This document shows positions 43,843 through 52,498 of a DNA stretch of 64,000 bases, piece after piece. Where the stretch lies: positions 1-64,000 of the forward strand of contig DAOTYE010000023.1 of assembly GCA_034434915.1 (NCBI GenBank), read 5' to 3'. The notes under the pieces are model-generated. The model had not been told where the DNA came from, ran no database searches, and was given only the letters and a program-made list of their open reading frames with translations. The number at the start of each line of letters is the position of its first letter. The first letter of the stretch is position 1. The translations under genes were made by a program, and so were the position numbers. The stretch is from DAOTYE01 sp034434915 (GTDB taxonomy: Bacteria > Chloroflexota > Dehalococcoidia > Dehalococcoidales > RBG-16-60-22).

Positions 43843-44946
43843 ATGTCAAGACAGGCATATGTACCAAGTCCAGCTAAAATCAAAGTCATTGGCTGTGGTG
43901 GCGCTGGCAGTAACGCAGTGACACGGATGGTCCGGGACCAGATACGCGGTGTAGAGTTTATTGCCATGAATACGGACGCCCAGCATCTGGCGGTCACGGA
44001 AGCGGCAGTCCGCATCCAGCTGGGTGAACGGAGCACCCGGGGACTGGGTGCCGGTGGGGACCATACCGTGGGGCGCAAGGCGGCGGAGGAAAGCCGTGAA
44101 GAGATAAAGCAGGTGGTGGCCGGTGCTGACATGGTCTTCATCACCGCCGGCATGGGCGGCGGCACGGGTACCGGCTCAGCTCCCGTGGTGGCAGAGCTTG
44201 CTAAGCAAAGCGGCGCGCTTACCATCGGCGTGGTTACCCGTCCCTTCACCTTTGAGGGTACTCACCGTTCCCAGGTGGCTGAAGAGGGTATTATGAATCT
44301 GATGAACAACGTTGATACCCTCATCATCATCCCCAATGACCGTCTGCTGGAGCTTGTTGACCAGAAGACCGGAGTTGATAGCGCTTTTAAACTGGCAGAC
44401 CAGGTGCTCCATCATGGCGTGCAGGCAATTGCTGAGGTGGTTACCGTGCCCGGTCTCATCAATCTTGACTTTGCTGATATCCGCACCATTATGAGAGATG
44501 CCGGACCGGCCTGGATGTCAATCGGCTATGGCTCCGGGCAGAACCGCGCGGCAAATGCCGCCAAGGAAGCACTTGCCAGCCCGCTACTTGATGTTTCCAT
44601 TGACGGGGCGAAGGGGGTGCTTTTCAATGTTGCCGGCAGTAGTGACCTGACCCTTTTTGAGGTCAACGAGGCGGCGGAAATCATCCGCAAGGCTGTTGAC
44701 CCGGAAGCCAACGTTATCTTCGGCGTGACGCTGGACAGCAATCTCGGGGCACAGGTAAGGCTCACCCTCATTGCGACCGGCTTCGCCACCAAGACCACCT
44801 TCGTGGGCACCACGGCTCGGGAGAAAGAGATGAACCGCATGCTTAAAGGGCTAAGGGCTGATGAGCTGGAAATACCGTCCTTCATGAGGATGCGGCAGTC
44901 TTTCCCCGTGCAGAGAAACCGTCCCGTTATGCCAATCCGTAATTAA
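43843..44946 (+). CDS. ftsZ: Cell division GTPase FtsZ
   Basis: This 367-residue tubulin homologue has [16 protein letters not shown], the GTP-binding [14 protein letters not shown] and a complete C-terminal domain. The conserved tail peptide that binds FtsA and ZipA-like partners is recognisable as [10 protein letters not shown], but it follows the core after only a few residues, so the usual disordered linker is nearly absent; about 15 basic residues follow it. It polymerises into the division ring. AAAAGGAGA precedes the start. Confidence 0.97.
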   Translation: MSRQAYVPSPAKIKVIGCGGAGSNAVTRMVRDQIRGVEFIAMNTDAQHLAVTEAAVRIQLGERSTRGLGAGGDHTVGRKAAEESREEIKQVVAGADMVFITAGMGGGTGTGSAPVVAELAKQSGALTIGVVTRPFTFEGTHRSQVAEEGIMNLMNNVDTLIIIPNDRLLELVDQKTGVDSAFKLADQVLHHGVQAIAEVVTVPGLINLDFADIRTIMRDAGPAWMSIGYGSGQNRAANAAKEALASPLLDVSIDGAKGVLFNVAGSSDLTLFEVNEAAEIIRKAVDPEANVIFGVTLDSNLGAQVRLTLIATGFATKTTFVGTTAREKEMNRMLKGLRADELEIPSFMRMRQSFPVQRNRPVMPIRN

Positions 44947-44988
44947 CAATTGAGGTTTTCTCTCTTCTCACCTCTACTCTATGCAACA

Positions 44989-45023
44989 GGAGTGGCGGAG
45001 TGTTATTCCCGCTCCGCCGCTCC
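44989..45023 (+). terminator. Hairpin after ftsZ
   Basis: A 12-bp stem with one G-U pair (GGAGTGGCGGAG with CTCCGCCGCTCC) and an 11-base loop. It lacks a uridine tract, so it may attenuate the downstream gene, not fully terminate. Confidence 0.45.
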
Positions 45024-45043
45024 TTGACCAGAAAGGAGACGCA

Positions 45044-45406
45044 GTGGCCACCTCTGAAATGGCAATAAAGGATAGAGTGACCCGCCTGACAGAAGACTAT
45101 GAGTATGATCGGAACTCACTCCTGGAATTGCTCCTATTCTGGAGGCGCTATCCAAGTGCCAGATTTAATTTGCTGGCCATTACTTGCGCTCTGCGCCAGG
45201 GCAGGCAGTGCATGGAGAGAGCACTGAGTTACCTTACAAAGCGGGGAGTAGTGAGAGAAGTGCGGGAGAATGATGTCAGGTTATATTCTTTGAGTGATGA
45301 CAATGAAATACGGCTGGAAGTATTAGCTTTAACTGAGCTTGCCGGAGTGAAAAGCGTCTGGTGCTCCCACAAGCCCTCTTATGTTACCGGATGCCAGCCG
45401 GGCTAG
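45044..45406 (+). CDS. Winged-helix protein downstream of ftsZ
   Basis: A 120-residue protein from a GTG behind AAAGGAGAC. The centre (LLELLLFWRRYPSARFNLLAI then RQCMERALSYLTKRGVVREV) reads as a winged helix with a recognition helix and a wing (NDVRLYSLSDD), so DNA binding is likely. A longer frame from 44981 would run through the ftsZ hairpin and is rejected. The C-terminal end is polar and has two cysteines. No family can be named. Confidence 0.6.
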   Translation: MATSEMAIKDRVTRLTEDYEYDRNSLLELLLFWRRYPSARFNLLAITCALRQGRQCMERALSYLTKRGVVREVRENDVRLYSLSDDNEIRLEVLALTELAGVKSVWCSHKPSYVTGCQPG

Positions 45407-45456
45407 CCAGCCCGCCACTTTCTGGCAAGCCTGTCCCATACTCTAGCCCTCCTCCA

Positions 45457-45490
45457 CCTCCCTCCCCACCGGGGAGGGAGGACCATTTTA
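45457..45490. terminator. Strong hairpin between convergent genes
   Basis: A perfect 11-bp stem (CCTCCCTCCCC with GGGGAGGGAGG) and a three-base loop, followed on the plus strand by ACCATTTTA. It sits between the winged-helix and DUF502 genes and may terminate both. Confidence 0.55.
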
Positions 45491-45518
45491 AGAACTTCAC
45501 CGCAGTGTTTGGCAATTG

Positions 45519-46172
45519 CTACCGGTCTCTGAGGGTTTTCTTTGAGTCTGCCTCAGGCACCAGTCTCCCGGCAGAAATAATCATCTTGAGGGCTTCATCC
45601 AGAGACAGGTTAGTGGAGATAACCTCTTCATCTTTTACCACCTGGAAAAAGCCGGTGGATGGATTGGGTGCGGTGGGGATGAGAATGCTGAGCAGTTTCT
45701 CGCCGGAATCGTTTGTTATTTCATTGGTAACGAAGGCGATTGCTTTCATACCTTTTCTGGGGAACTCCACCAGCACCACCTTCATAAGGCTGGTTTTGCC
45801 TGACGCAGGAAAACTTTTGATTACCTGTTTGATGCCCGCGTAAATCTGCCAGAAAACCGGAATCCGTGACAGAAAAGACTCAACGTAGTGAATAAGCCGC
45901 TTGCCCAGAAAGTTGTCCGCGATGGCGCCCGCCATGTAAATTAGCACCAGCGTAGCCGCAAAACCGATACCCGGGATATGCTTACCCCAGATGGCGGTGA
46001 TTACCGGCTGGAGGATATTGTCAACCGTTGAGAAAACCCAGTAAAGGATAAGTAACGTACCACCGATGGGGATGCTGACGAACAACCCCTCAATGAACTG
46101 GTTTCTCAGCTTTCTGACTATTCCCGCGCGGGGCAGTTGCGGTTCTGATTCAGGTGGGTATCTTATCTTCAT
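45519..46172 (-). CDS. DUF502 family membrane protein
   Basis: This 217-residue protein has two N-terminal membrane helices (about 30-55 and 70-95) and the DUF502 pattern: FIEGLFVSIPIGGTLLILYW, IPVFWQIYAGIKQVI, and VVLVEFPRKGMKAIAFVTNE. The function of the family is unknown; the soluble half faces one side of the membrane. GGAGGAGG precedes the start. It is the last gene of a minus-strand run with the M20 peptidase, 34 bases downstream of it. Confidence 0.88.
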   Translation of the reverse strand: MKIRYPPESEPQLPRAGIVRKLRNQFIEGLFVSIPIGGTLLILYWVFSTVDNILQPVITAIWGKHIPGIGFAATLVLIYMAGAIADNFLGKRLIHYVESFLSRIPVFWQIYAGIKQVIKSFPASGKTSLMKVVLVEFPRKGMKAIAFVTNEITNDSGEKLLSILIPTAPNPSTGFFQVVKDEEVISTNLSLDEALKMIISAGRLVPEADSKKTLRDR

Positions 46173-46206
46173 GCGTCACCTCCTCCCTGCTTCGTGCTGT
46201 GGTCTC

Positions 46207-47358
46207 CTATGAAATGAACCTGGCTATAACAGTAGCCAAATCTTCAATATCTTGCTGTCTGACAAACTCATCTTTGCCATGAATGTTGCTATCAGGACGG
46301 ATGACTCCAGAGCCGAAGTGCTTTGCCTGCCACTCCTGGCTGGCGAGATGACCGAGGTTGCCTGAGCCCATCTCACCGTATTTACCGGAGGTGCCGGTGA
46401 CTTCCTGTATTATGGCAGACAATCGGTCAACGACGGGGTCTTCGGCGGGTGGAACAGTGGGAATACGGAATACCTGGTCTATCTCCCAGCGTACATCCGG
46501 CACTGCGGCAAGTGCTTGCCGGAGCTCCTCCTCAGCCTCGCCGATGGATTCTTCCGGAATGAGCCGCCGGTCAATGGTGATGGTGCATTCGTCCGGGACA
46601 ATGTTTGATTTGATGCCGCCCTGAATCATATTGATGTTGAGCCGGGCTTCCATCATGGTCAGACCGGAATCCGGCGAGGCTGGGGTCTTTGACCTGCGGG
46701 CAGACACTTTTTTCTTGAGGTCAGCAAGGGCATTAAGCAGGGGAATAGCCTTTTCTACAGCGTTTTCACCCAGATGGGACATGGCGGAATGGACTGATTT
46801 TCCTTTGACTTTGACTGTCATTCCGAGCGCGCCCAGCCCGGCAATGGAGACGAAGCCAGCACTGCCGTCAAGGTCAAAGAGATAAGCGCCTTTAAGTGGC
46901 TCCAGAAACCGGCTGAGGTAGCGGAGCTGGTCCGCCTGTCCAATTTCCTCGTCCGTGGTTATCATCGCAGACAGGTCATATGCCAGCGGACTGTCTTTTA
47001 CATCTGTCAGCCCGAGCAGGAGCGCGGCGATGGCTCCCTTCATGTCAGCGGCGCCGCGACCGTAAATCCTGCCGTTTTCAACTCTGGGCTTAAATGCATT
47101 CCACCCCTGCGCCGGCACCACGTCAGCATGGGCATAGAAGATGAGGCGCGGTTTCCCCGGAGCACGGCGGTGAGCGAGAAGGTTGACCCTTCCCTCTCTC
47201 CCGTCAGCATATTCAGGCGGTATGGCAATTTTCTGCGTCTGGCAGCCAGCCTGAGCGAAGAGCGGCTCAAGGTAGTCCATGATAGCGCCGTAATTCAGTC
47301 CGGGCGGCACACTGGTATCAAAAGCGATGAGGTCTTTCAGAATGGCAACGCTGTCCAT
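46207..47358 (-). CDS. M20 family metallopeptidase (ArgE/DapE type)
   Basis: This 383-residue zinc peptidase has ligand motifs FYAHADVVPA, YGRGAADMKGAI and MITTDEEIG, followed by a dimerisation domain (VKVKGKSVHSAMSHLGENAV). Members remove acyl groups from amino acids (acetylornithine, succinyl-diaminopimelate) or split dipeptides. The substrate is not clear, and no arginine or lysine genes are beside it. AAAGGAGA precedes the start. It follows terC by 15 bases. Confidence 0.9.
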   Translation of the reverse strand: MDSVAILKDLIAFDTSVPPGLNYGAIMDYLEPLFAQAGCQTQKIAIPPEYADGREGRVNLLAHRRAPGKPRLIFYAHADVVPAQGWNAFKPRVENGRIYGRGAADMKGAIAALLLGLTDVKDSPLAYDLSAMITTDEEIGQADQLRYLSRFLEPLKGAYLFDLDGSAGFVSIAGLGALGMTVKVKGKSVHSAMSHLGENAVEKAIPLLNALADLKKKVSARRSKTPASPDSGLTMMEARLNINMIQGGIKSNIVPDECTITIDRRLIPEESIGEAEEELRQALAAVPDVRWEIDQVFRIPTVPPAEDPVVDRLSAIIQEVTGTSGKYGEMGSGNLGHLASQEWQAKHFGSGVIRPDSNIHGKDEFVRQQDIEDLATVIARFIS

Positions 47359-47373
47359 GGGTCTCCTTTTTAG

Positions 47374-48330
47374 TTAATTCTTTTGCTCGCTATGGCGCAC
47401 CTGCTCGGCGATGGTCTCAGCTTTCTTAGGACGGAAGAAGGAAGCGATAGTTGAAATCGCCAGTATTCCGGCGACTACTCCCAGCGCCACCACCACCGGC
47501 AGTTTGTAAAACCCGGAGAAAAGCATCTTAAAGCCCAGAAAAACAAGGATAGCGGAAAGCCCGTAGGACAGGTAGTGTAATCTCAGGGTCACGCCGGCGA
47601 GGGCAAAGTATAGTGCACGCAGTCCCAGAATGGCGAAGATGTTTGAGGTGTATACGATGAACGGGTCCAGGGTGATGGACAGCACCGCCGGGATTGAGTC
47701 CACCGCAAAGAGGATATCGGTCGTCTCCACGACGAGCACCACAAGGAAAAGCGGTGTGACAAACAGTTGTCCTGCTTCCCTCAGGAAGAACCTGTCTCCG
47801 TGGTAGTCTTTGGTCACCGGGATGAACCTGCGGCAGAGCCTCAGGAATGGGTTATGCTCGGGGTGGATTTTCCGGTCCCGGTGCAGGAACAGCCTGACGC
47901 CGGTATAGACCAGGAAGGCGCCGAAGATGTAAATGACCCAGTGGAGACGCTCTATGATGGCAACGCCCGCGAAGATAAATATGCCGCGTATGATGAGCGC
48001 GCCCATGATACCCCAGAAAAGGACTTTATGCTGGGCGTTCGCCGGGACATTGAAATAGGTGAAAATGACCAGGAAGACGAAGAGATTGTCCACGCTCAAT
48101 GATTTCTCAACGAGGTAGCCGGTGAAGAAATTGACCGCCTTGTCCGCACCGAAGGCAAAATAGACGCCTAGGTTGAAGATGAGCGAAAGGGAAATCCAGA
48201 CTGCGCTCCAGATTAGGGCTTCTCTAACCCTTATCACATGTGCCCGGCGGTGGAACACGCCCAGGTCCAGCGCCAGCAGAACAATAACCAGCACCCCGAA
48301 GACCAGCCACCAGATAAGCTGGGTGGACAT
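47374..48330 (-). CDS. TerC family integral membrane protein
   Basis: This 318-residue protein has about eight membrane helices and TerC hallmarks: TGYLVEKSLSVDNLFVFLVIFTYF-type segment, LFWGIMGALIIRGIF and VVETTDILFAVDSIPAV, with acidic residues inside helices. TerC proteins are linked to tellurite resistance and, in other bacteria, to manganese export or metal loading of secreted proteins. Its ATG shares one base with the rlmN stop (TGATG), so translation is coupled. Confidence 0.93.
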   Translation of the reverse strand: MSTQLIWWLVFGVLVIVLLALDLGVFHRRAHVIRVREALIWSAVWISLSLIFNLGVYFAFGADKAVNFFTGYLVEKSLSVDNLFVFLVIFTYFNVPANAQHKVLFWGIMGALIIRGIFIFAGVAIIERLHWVIYIFGAFLVYTGVRLFLHRDRKIHPEHNPFLRLCRRFIPVTKDYHGDRFFLREAGQLFVTPLFLVVLVVETTDILFAVDSIPAVLSITLDPFIVYTSNIFAILGLRALYFALAGVTLRLHYLSYGLSAILVFLGFKMLFSGFYKLPVVVALGVVAGILAISTIASFFRPKKAETIAEQVRHSEQKN

Positions 48331-49430
48331 CAGAGGGCGACCCCCTTCTTTTTCGTTGTAGGACGACCTGATTTGAGGAGGCGACTTCTCAGCTGACCAC
48401 AGCCGGCGGCAATATCAATCCCCTTCCTGCGGCGCAAGGTGCAGGTGATACCCAGACTTTTCACTTCACGCTGGAAGGCGAGCACCCTCCCATGAGCTGG
48501 CGGTTGAAAATCAGCAGAGCCTGTGGGGTTTGCCGGGATGAGATTAACATGGCAGGTCAAACCGGAGAGGAGTTCTGCCAGCGCATGGGCGTCCTCAGGA
48601 GAATCATTGATGCGGTCAAAAAGGATGTATTCAAAGCTGGGGCGCCTTCCCGTCCGGCGGAAATATTCGCGGACGGCAGGAATAAGCTGTTCCAGCGGGT
48701 ATCTGCGGTTGAGAGGCACGAGTTTATCCCTCAAAGCGTTATTGCTGGCATGTAGAGATATTGCCAGCCCCACCTGCAGGTTTGCTTTGCTCAGCCGGTC
48801 TATCTGCGGCACCAGACCGGCAGTGGAGATGGTCATGCTCCGCGCCGCGAGTCTGAACCCGTCAGGGGAATTGAGCATCTCAATCGCCTGCCAGAGGGCA
48901 TCATAGTTGGCGAGGGGCTCGCCCATGCCCATGAAAACGATATTGTCAATTGACCCACTTCCCCGGTCCTTCAGCTTGCGGGCGAAGTAGAGCACCTGGT
49001 CTATGATTTCCCCCGGAGTGAGGTTGCGCTCAAAGCCCTGCTGACCGGTGGCGCAGAACGGACAGCCGATGGGGCATCCCACCTGAGTGGAGACACAGGT
49101 GGTGTGATGGGTCCTGCCTCCCTGAGCAGGGTAGGGCATAAGAGTGGCTTCAATTGTGCTGCCGTCAGCCAGGGAGAAGAGCGTTTTTATGGTGCCATCG
49201 CGGCTGGTCATTTCTTCCACCATGGTGAGACTGTGAAGGCTGACCTTATGCTGCAGTTTTTCCCGGAACGATGCCGGCAGGTCGGTCATTTCGTTGAAAG
49301 AGAAAGCCAGACGGCGGTAGATGCCGCTCAGCAGTTGCTTTGCCCGGTAGGCAGGCTCCCCCATAGAGATTACCAGCTTTTGAAGCTGTTCTGAGGTGAG
49401 GTCAATAAGGCAGACGGAGTGTGTTGCCAT
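48330..49430 (-). CDS. rlmN: 23S rRNA (adenine-2503-C2)-methyltransferase RlmN
   Basis: This 366-residue radical-SAM enzyme has the cluster motif Cys119-x3-Cys123-x2-Cys126 (CPIGCPFC). VFMGMGEPLANY and the C-terminal cysteine in DIAAGCGQL (mechanistic residue) are present. It methylates A2503 of 23S rRNA and A37 of some tRNAs. The chosen ATG (MATHSVCLIDL) lies seven bases after a -10 box, with no Shine-Dalgarno, consistent with leaderless translation; a longer frame starts upstream of the promoter. It leads the rlmN-terC-peptidase-DUF502 run. Confidence 0.95.
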   Translation of the reverse strand: MATHSVCLIDLTSEQLQKLVISMGEPAYRAKQLLSGIYRRLAFSFNEMTDLPASFREKLQHKVSLHSLTMVEEMTSRDGTIKTLFSLADGSTIEATLMPYPAQGGRTHHTTCVSTQVGCPIGCPFCATGQQGFERNLTPGEIIDQVLYFARKLKDRGSGSIDNIVFMGMGEPLANYDALWQAIEMLNSPDGFRLAARSMTISTAGLVPQIDRLSKANLQVGLAISLHASNNALRDKLVPLNRRYPLEQLIPAVREYFRRTGRRPSFEYILFDRINDSPEDAHALAELLSGLTCHVNLIPANPTGSADFQPPAHGRVLAFQREVKSLGITCTLRRRKGIDIAAGCGQLRSRLLKSGRPTTKKKGVAL

Positions 49431-49437
49431 CACTAAT

Positions 49438-49466
49438 ATGATAAGGCTAACGAGGCGATTAGACAA
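49438..49466 (-). promoter_or_regulatory. rlmN promoter
   Basis: On the minus strand, TTGTCT (49461-49466), a 17-base spacer and TATCAT (49438-49443). The rlmN ATG begins only seven bases after the -10 box, which implies a leaderless mRNA. Confidence 0.5.
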
Positions 49467-49511
49467 GGGAATGTATTTTACATAATCATGGTTTGGCTTC
49501 AATATATCACT

Positions 49512-49540
49512 TTGACAGTGGCGGAGTTTGCGGATAAAAT
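49512..49540 (+). promoter_or_regulatory. tRNA-Gly promoter
   Basis: A consensus TTGACA (49512-49517), a 17-base spacer and TAAAAT (49535-49540), 10 bases before the tRNA. It is also the only visible promoter for the following protein gene. Confidence 0.7.
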
Positions 49541-49550
49541 AGAGACTAAT

Positions 49551-49622
49551 GCGGGAGTAACTCAGTGGCAGAGTGCCTGCCTTCCAAGCAGGTGGTCGCG
49601 GGTTCGAATCCCGTCTCCCGCT
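49551..49622 (+). tRNA. tRNA-Gly (TCC)
   Basis: A 72-base cloverleaf with acceptor GCGGGAG/CTCCCGC, anticodon loop CTTCCAA (anticodon 49583-49585) and no encoded CCA. The next protein gene begins 27 bases later. Confidence 0.95.
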
Positions 49623-49649
49623 TTTTATGTTCTGTCCTGTGGCGAGGTG

Positions 49650-51764
49650 ATGATGAACTCCATAGATGTGGCTTCAATCGTCCGCAACTCACGTGCTGAG
49701 CCACTCAGATATCCCCCGGCAAACCACGGTCAGTGTGAACACGTTGTTGAAATGGCTTTGCTGGGGCAGACCCAGCTTGCCGCTGATTACCTTCTCATTG
49801 CCCTTGAAGGAAGGAATCTCGCCAAGACGGTAGGAAACATATTGCGCCGTCTTAATCTTGAGTTTATTAGCGGCAGACCGCAGTCAGAAGAAGAGGTGGA
49901 GAAACAGACTGAGAAAGTCCTTATACGCCAGAGAGCCTATGAGGTATTGATGGAGATGGCCATCAACCTGTGCGGAATGGAAAGCAGGCGAGCCGGATTT
50001 CCTGAAAAAGAAAGTATACAGGCTTTTGATTACATCATACATGCTCTGAACCAGTGGGAGTCTCTGGAAAAACAGGAAGCCGCGCAGACTACCATCGCTC
50101 AGGCGGTAGTGGACAGGTTTCTGCTTGAAATGGGCAAAGTTATGCGCGGTGAGGGCATGGTTGCCAAGATAGCTCAGGAAATCAAAGGGGGACTGGTTGA
50201 GAGCAGTTTTGCCAGCAGTTTCGTGATGGCGGCTAAGAAAGCGATTCAGAGCAACGTGTATTATCAGATGACCGCGAAGGGTATGTGCAAGTTCGGCAAT
50301 GACTATGCCCTGGGGTTGAGGTGGCTGAGACATCTCGGCTTTGTTCAGGTGTCCACCAACCCCGTGCTGGCGGCGGCGGCGTACAACGATTGCCCGGAGC
50401 TATGGGATGAGTTCCGTAAAGTGGCTGTGGAACATCACGAATGGTTCAAAGACCCTGAAAGATATGGCGATGAAATGGCCATCCAGGCAACCATGCTGGC
50501 GCTCTGGCCCAATCTGGAGGTCTTCCGCCCCATCGCCCTGCTGTCAGATTTTCATGACGGCATGGTCAGCTATCAATTGAACCCCAACGTGGCGGCAAGC
50601 CTTGCCGGCAGTATTGAGGATGCGCTCAAGATATACGCTTCAGCTGATAAGTTCCTCAAAATCCGTGATGCTTATCTTACCTGGGGCTTACCTGCTGTGG
50701 CGCAGGTGGGCAGGCCCAATCTGGTTTTTAAGGTCGCCGCGGGCTACCCGGCGGCAGTTGCTATCACCGCCGCGCTGACGAGCATGGGTATCGGGACAAA
50801 CAATACCGTCACCTATACCGTGGCGCAGGAGACCGAGCTTATCATCGCCGCGATGAAGGGGATGGCTGAAGCATTGAAGCGGGGCATTCGCCCCACGCAG
50901 GTCTACGAGACAAACATGGGCGGCAGGCTGGAAAGCCACCTGCGCGAAGTGGAAGCTGAGAAACACCTTCTGGAAGCCCTGAGCACAGTTGAGAACAAAG
51001 AGGAGCTACTGGTCAAGCTGGCTGAGCGGCTGGGTGCGGCGGCGGAACTGGAGAAACAGAGTTCATGGGAAGGTAAGGTCAAAGCTCTGTCCAGCTATCG
51101 CTATTTGAAAAAGCTGACCCATCCAGCGTTCGTGGAGGCAGTGGCTTCAGGAAAGAAAAGAGAAACGGTAGTCTCTTTCCTCACGCGTCTGGAAGATGAC
51201 ATTGGTTTAGCGGGGACCATTGTTGCCCACCGGGTCTACTGGCTCTTCTTCAGCCCTGAAAACAGGCTCAGATGGCTCACTTATTTGAGGAAAGAGTTCG
51301 GTTTATCGCGCGCTCAGGCTGAGGAGGTTATGGATATGATTGATGTTCTGCCAGCCTCAAAGCGAAAGCCTGCGGACACCCTGCTGACGCTGGCGGAAAA
51401 GAATATGACCAACACCGAGTTTCCTAACCACCAGTGGGCGGTGGTGCAAGCCTCACGCCAGCCCGGATTTAATTTAAACGACTATTCCAACGCAATAGCG
51501 CGGGAGCCCGACACTGAGGTTCTCCAGAGGCTTCTGGAACTGGATGATTTCCGCAAAGCCTACGAGCTGACACCGGAATTGGCGAAATTTATCAAGGGGG
51601 TGGGCATAAAAGGTGATTTCGGCACCGGCGGGTTAAGGACGGAAGACTGGCCACACTTTGGTCCGGTGGTCAAGACCATGAACGAGTTCGGCAATGCGTA
51701 TGAGACCTTCAAAAGAACCGCGATAGATGTGGTCAAAAAAGCAAGCGGGGTCAAACAATCGTAA
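49650..51764 (+). CDS. Large transaldolase-like protein (704 residues)
   Basis: The central part resembles transaldolase. KFGNDYALGLRWLRHLGFVQVSTNPVLAAA (from residue 213) matches the barrel start and STNP motif, and LVFKVAAGYPAAVAITAALTSMGI carries a lysine (361) where transaldolase has its Schiff-base lysine. Helical extensions of about 200 residues at the N-terminus and 260 at the C-terminus are not recognised. At twice the normal length it is not an ordinary transaldolase, and a true one lies at 33834. The start is ATGATG behind GAGGTG; a longer frame reads through tRNA-Gly and is rejected. It likely shares the tRNA promoter. Confidence 0.7.
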   Translation: MMNSIDVASIVRNSRAEPLRYPPANHGQCEHVVEMALLGQTQLAADYLLIALEGRNLAKTVGNILRRLNLEFISGRPQSEEEVEKQTEKVLIRQRAYEVLMEMAINLCGMESRRAGFPEKESIQAFDYIIHALNQWESLEKQEAAQTTIAQAVVDRFLLEMGKVMRGEGMVAKIAQEIKGGLVESSFASSFVMAAKKAIQSNVYYQMTAKGMCKFGNDYALGLRWLRHLGFVQVSTNPVLAAAAYNDCPELWDEFRKVAVEHHEWFKDPERYGDEMAIQATMLALWPNLEVFRPIALLSDFHDGMVSYQLNPNVAASLAGSIEDALKIYASADKFLKIRDAYLTWGLPAVAQVGRPNLVFKVAAGYPAAVAITAALTSMGIGTNNTVTYTVAQETELIIAAMKGMAEALKRGIRPTQVYETNMGGRLESHLREVEAEKHLLEALSTVENKEELLVKLAERLGAAAELEKQSSWEGKVKALSSYRYLKKLTHPAFVEAVASGKKRETVVSFLTRLEDDIGLAGTIVAHRVYWLFFSPENRLRWLTYLRKEFGLSRAQAEEVMDMIDVLPASKRKPADTLLTLAEKNMTNTEFPNHQWAVVQASRQPGFNLNDYSNAIAREPDTEVLQRLLELDDFRKAYELTPELAKFIKGVGIKGDFGTGGLRTEDWPHFGPVVKTMNEFGNAYETFKRTAIDVVKKASGVKQS

Positions 51765-51776
51765 AAGGGTATCGCT

Positions 51777-52352
51777 TCATCCCCAGGTTTTTAACTCCTT
51801 GCCAATGCTATGCGATTTAGCAATGACCTCGCCAAAAGCATAGTATGCAGACAGTTCCAGATTGAAGATAATGGGCTTAATCTTCCTCACATCGGGCTTG
51901 CCGTCTGTCAGGCAATTGTCAGATACGTAAGTCCCTTTTACCTCACCGATGATGAAGGCGTGGCTCCCCAGGTTCAGGATATGCACCACCTTGCACTCCA
52001 GGTTGACCGGGCATTGCTCTATCAGCGGCGCGGTCTTCAGATTGCCATAAAAGACGTCAAACTTGCATACCTTCACCTTGTCCACGGTGGCGCCGGAGGT
52101 GATGCCGCAGAAATCCAGCTCCCTCACCAAATCAACAGAGGGCGTATTGATAGAAAAAGTGAGGTTCTGCAGGACGCCTTTAAGCGTGTAGCAGTGATGC
52201 TTGATGGGCACCGCCATCATCGGGGGCACTGCGTTTGCCACACCTCCTCCGCCGACCGCCATGAAGTTCGCTTTGCCATTGACGTTTGCCCCCACGAGAA
52301 GAGCAGGCCTGGGGTACATTAACCGGTCGGGAGCCATCTCAGTCTTAGCCAT
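51777..52352 (-). CDS. Flavin reductase-like domain protein (flavoredoxin type)
   Basis: This 191-residue protein has the FMN-binding split-barrel pattern RPALLVGANVNGKANFMAVG, then a HHCYTLKGVLQNLTFSINTPS segment and CGITSGATVDKVKVC. Related proteins reduce free flavin or carry electrons as flavoredoxins. The start is the second ATG (MAKTEM), six bases behind AGGAGG; the first ATG touches that site. It lies divergently from an iron-sulfur flavoprotein gene, and the two may act in one redox chain. Confidence 0.87.
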   Translation of the reverse strand: MAKTEMAPDRLMYPRPALLVGANVNGKANFMAVGGGGVANAVPPMMAVPIKHHCYTLKGVLQNLTFSINTPSVDLVRELDFCGITSGATVDKVKVCKFDVFYGNLKTAPLIEQCPVNLECKVVHILNLGSHAFIIGEVKGTYVSDNCLTDGKPDVRKIKPIIFNLELSAYYAFGEVIAKSHSIGKELKTWG

Positions 52353-52436
52353 AGCCATCCTCCTTCTTTCTGCGCTGAAACAGTCCGCACCGTTCAGTTT
52401 CTGTGATGCATTATCATTATAACTATACTTTATTAT

Positions 52437-52465
52437 TTGAACACGGAATGCCCAGAGGTTATAAT
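52437..52465 (+). promoter_or_regulatory. Promoter of the iron-sulfur flavoprotein gene
   Basis: TTGAAC (52437-52442), a 17-base spacer and a perfect TATAAT (52460-52465), 33 bases before the ATG. Confidence 0.6.
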
Positions 52466-52498
52466 GACACTATTTGAGTGGTTCCGAAGGGGTGTGAG

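Noticed and set aside
49488..49649. An open N-terminal extension of the 704-residue protein
   Set aside because: It reads through the tRNA-Gly gene and its promoter; a good GAGGTG site supports 49650.
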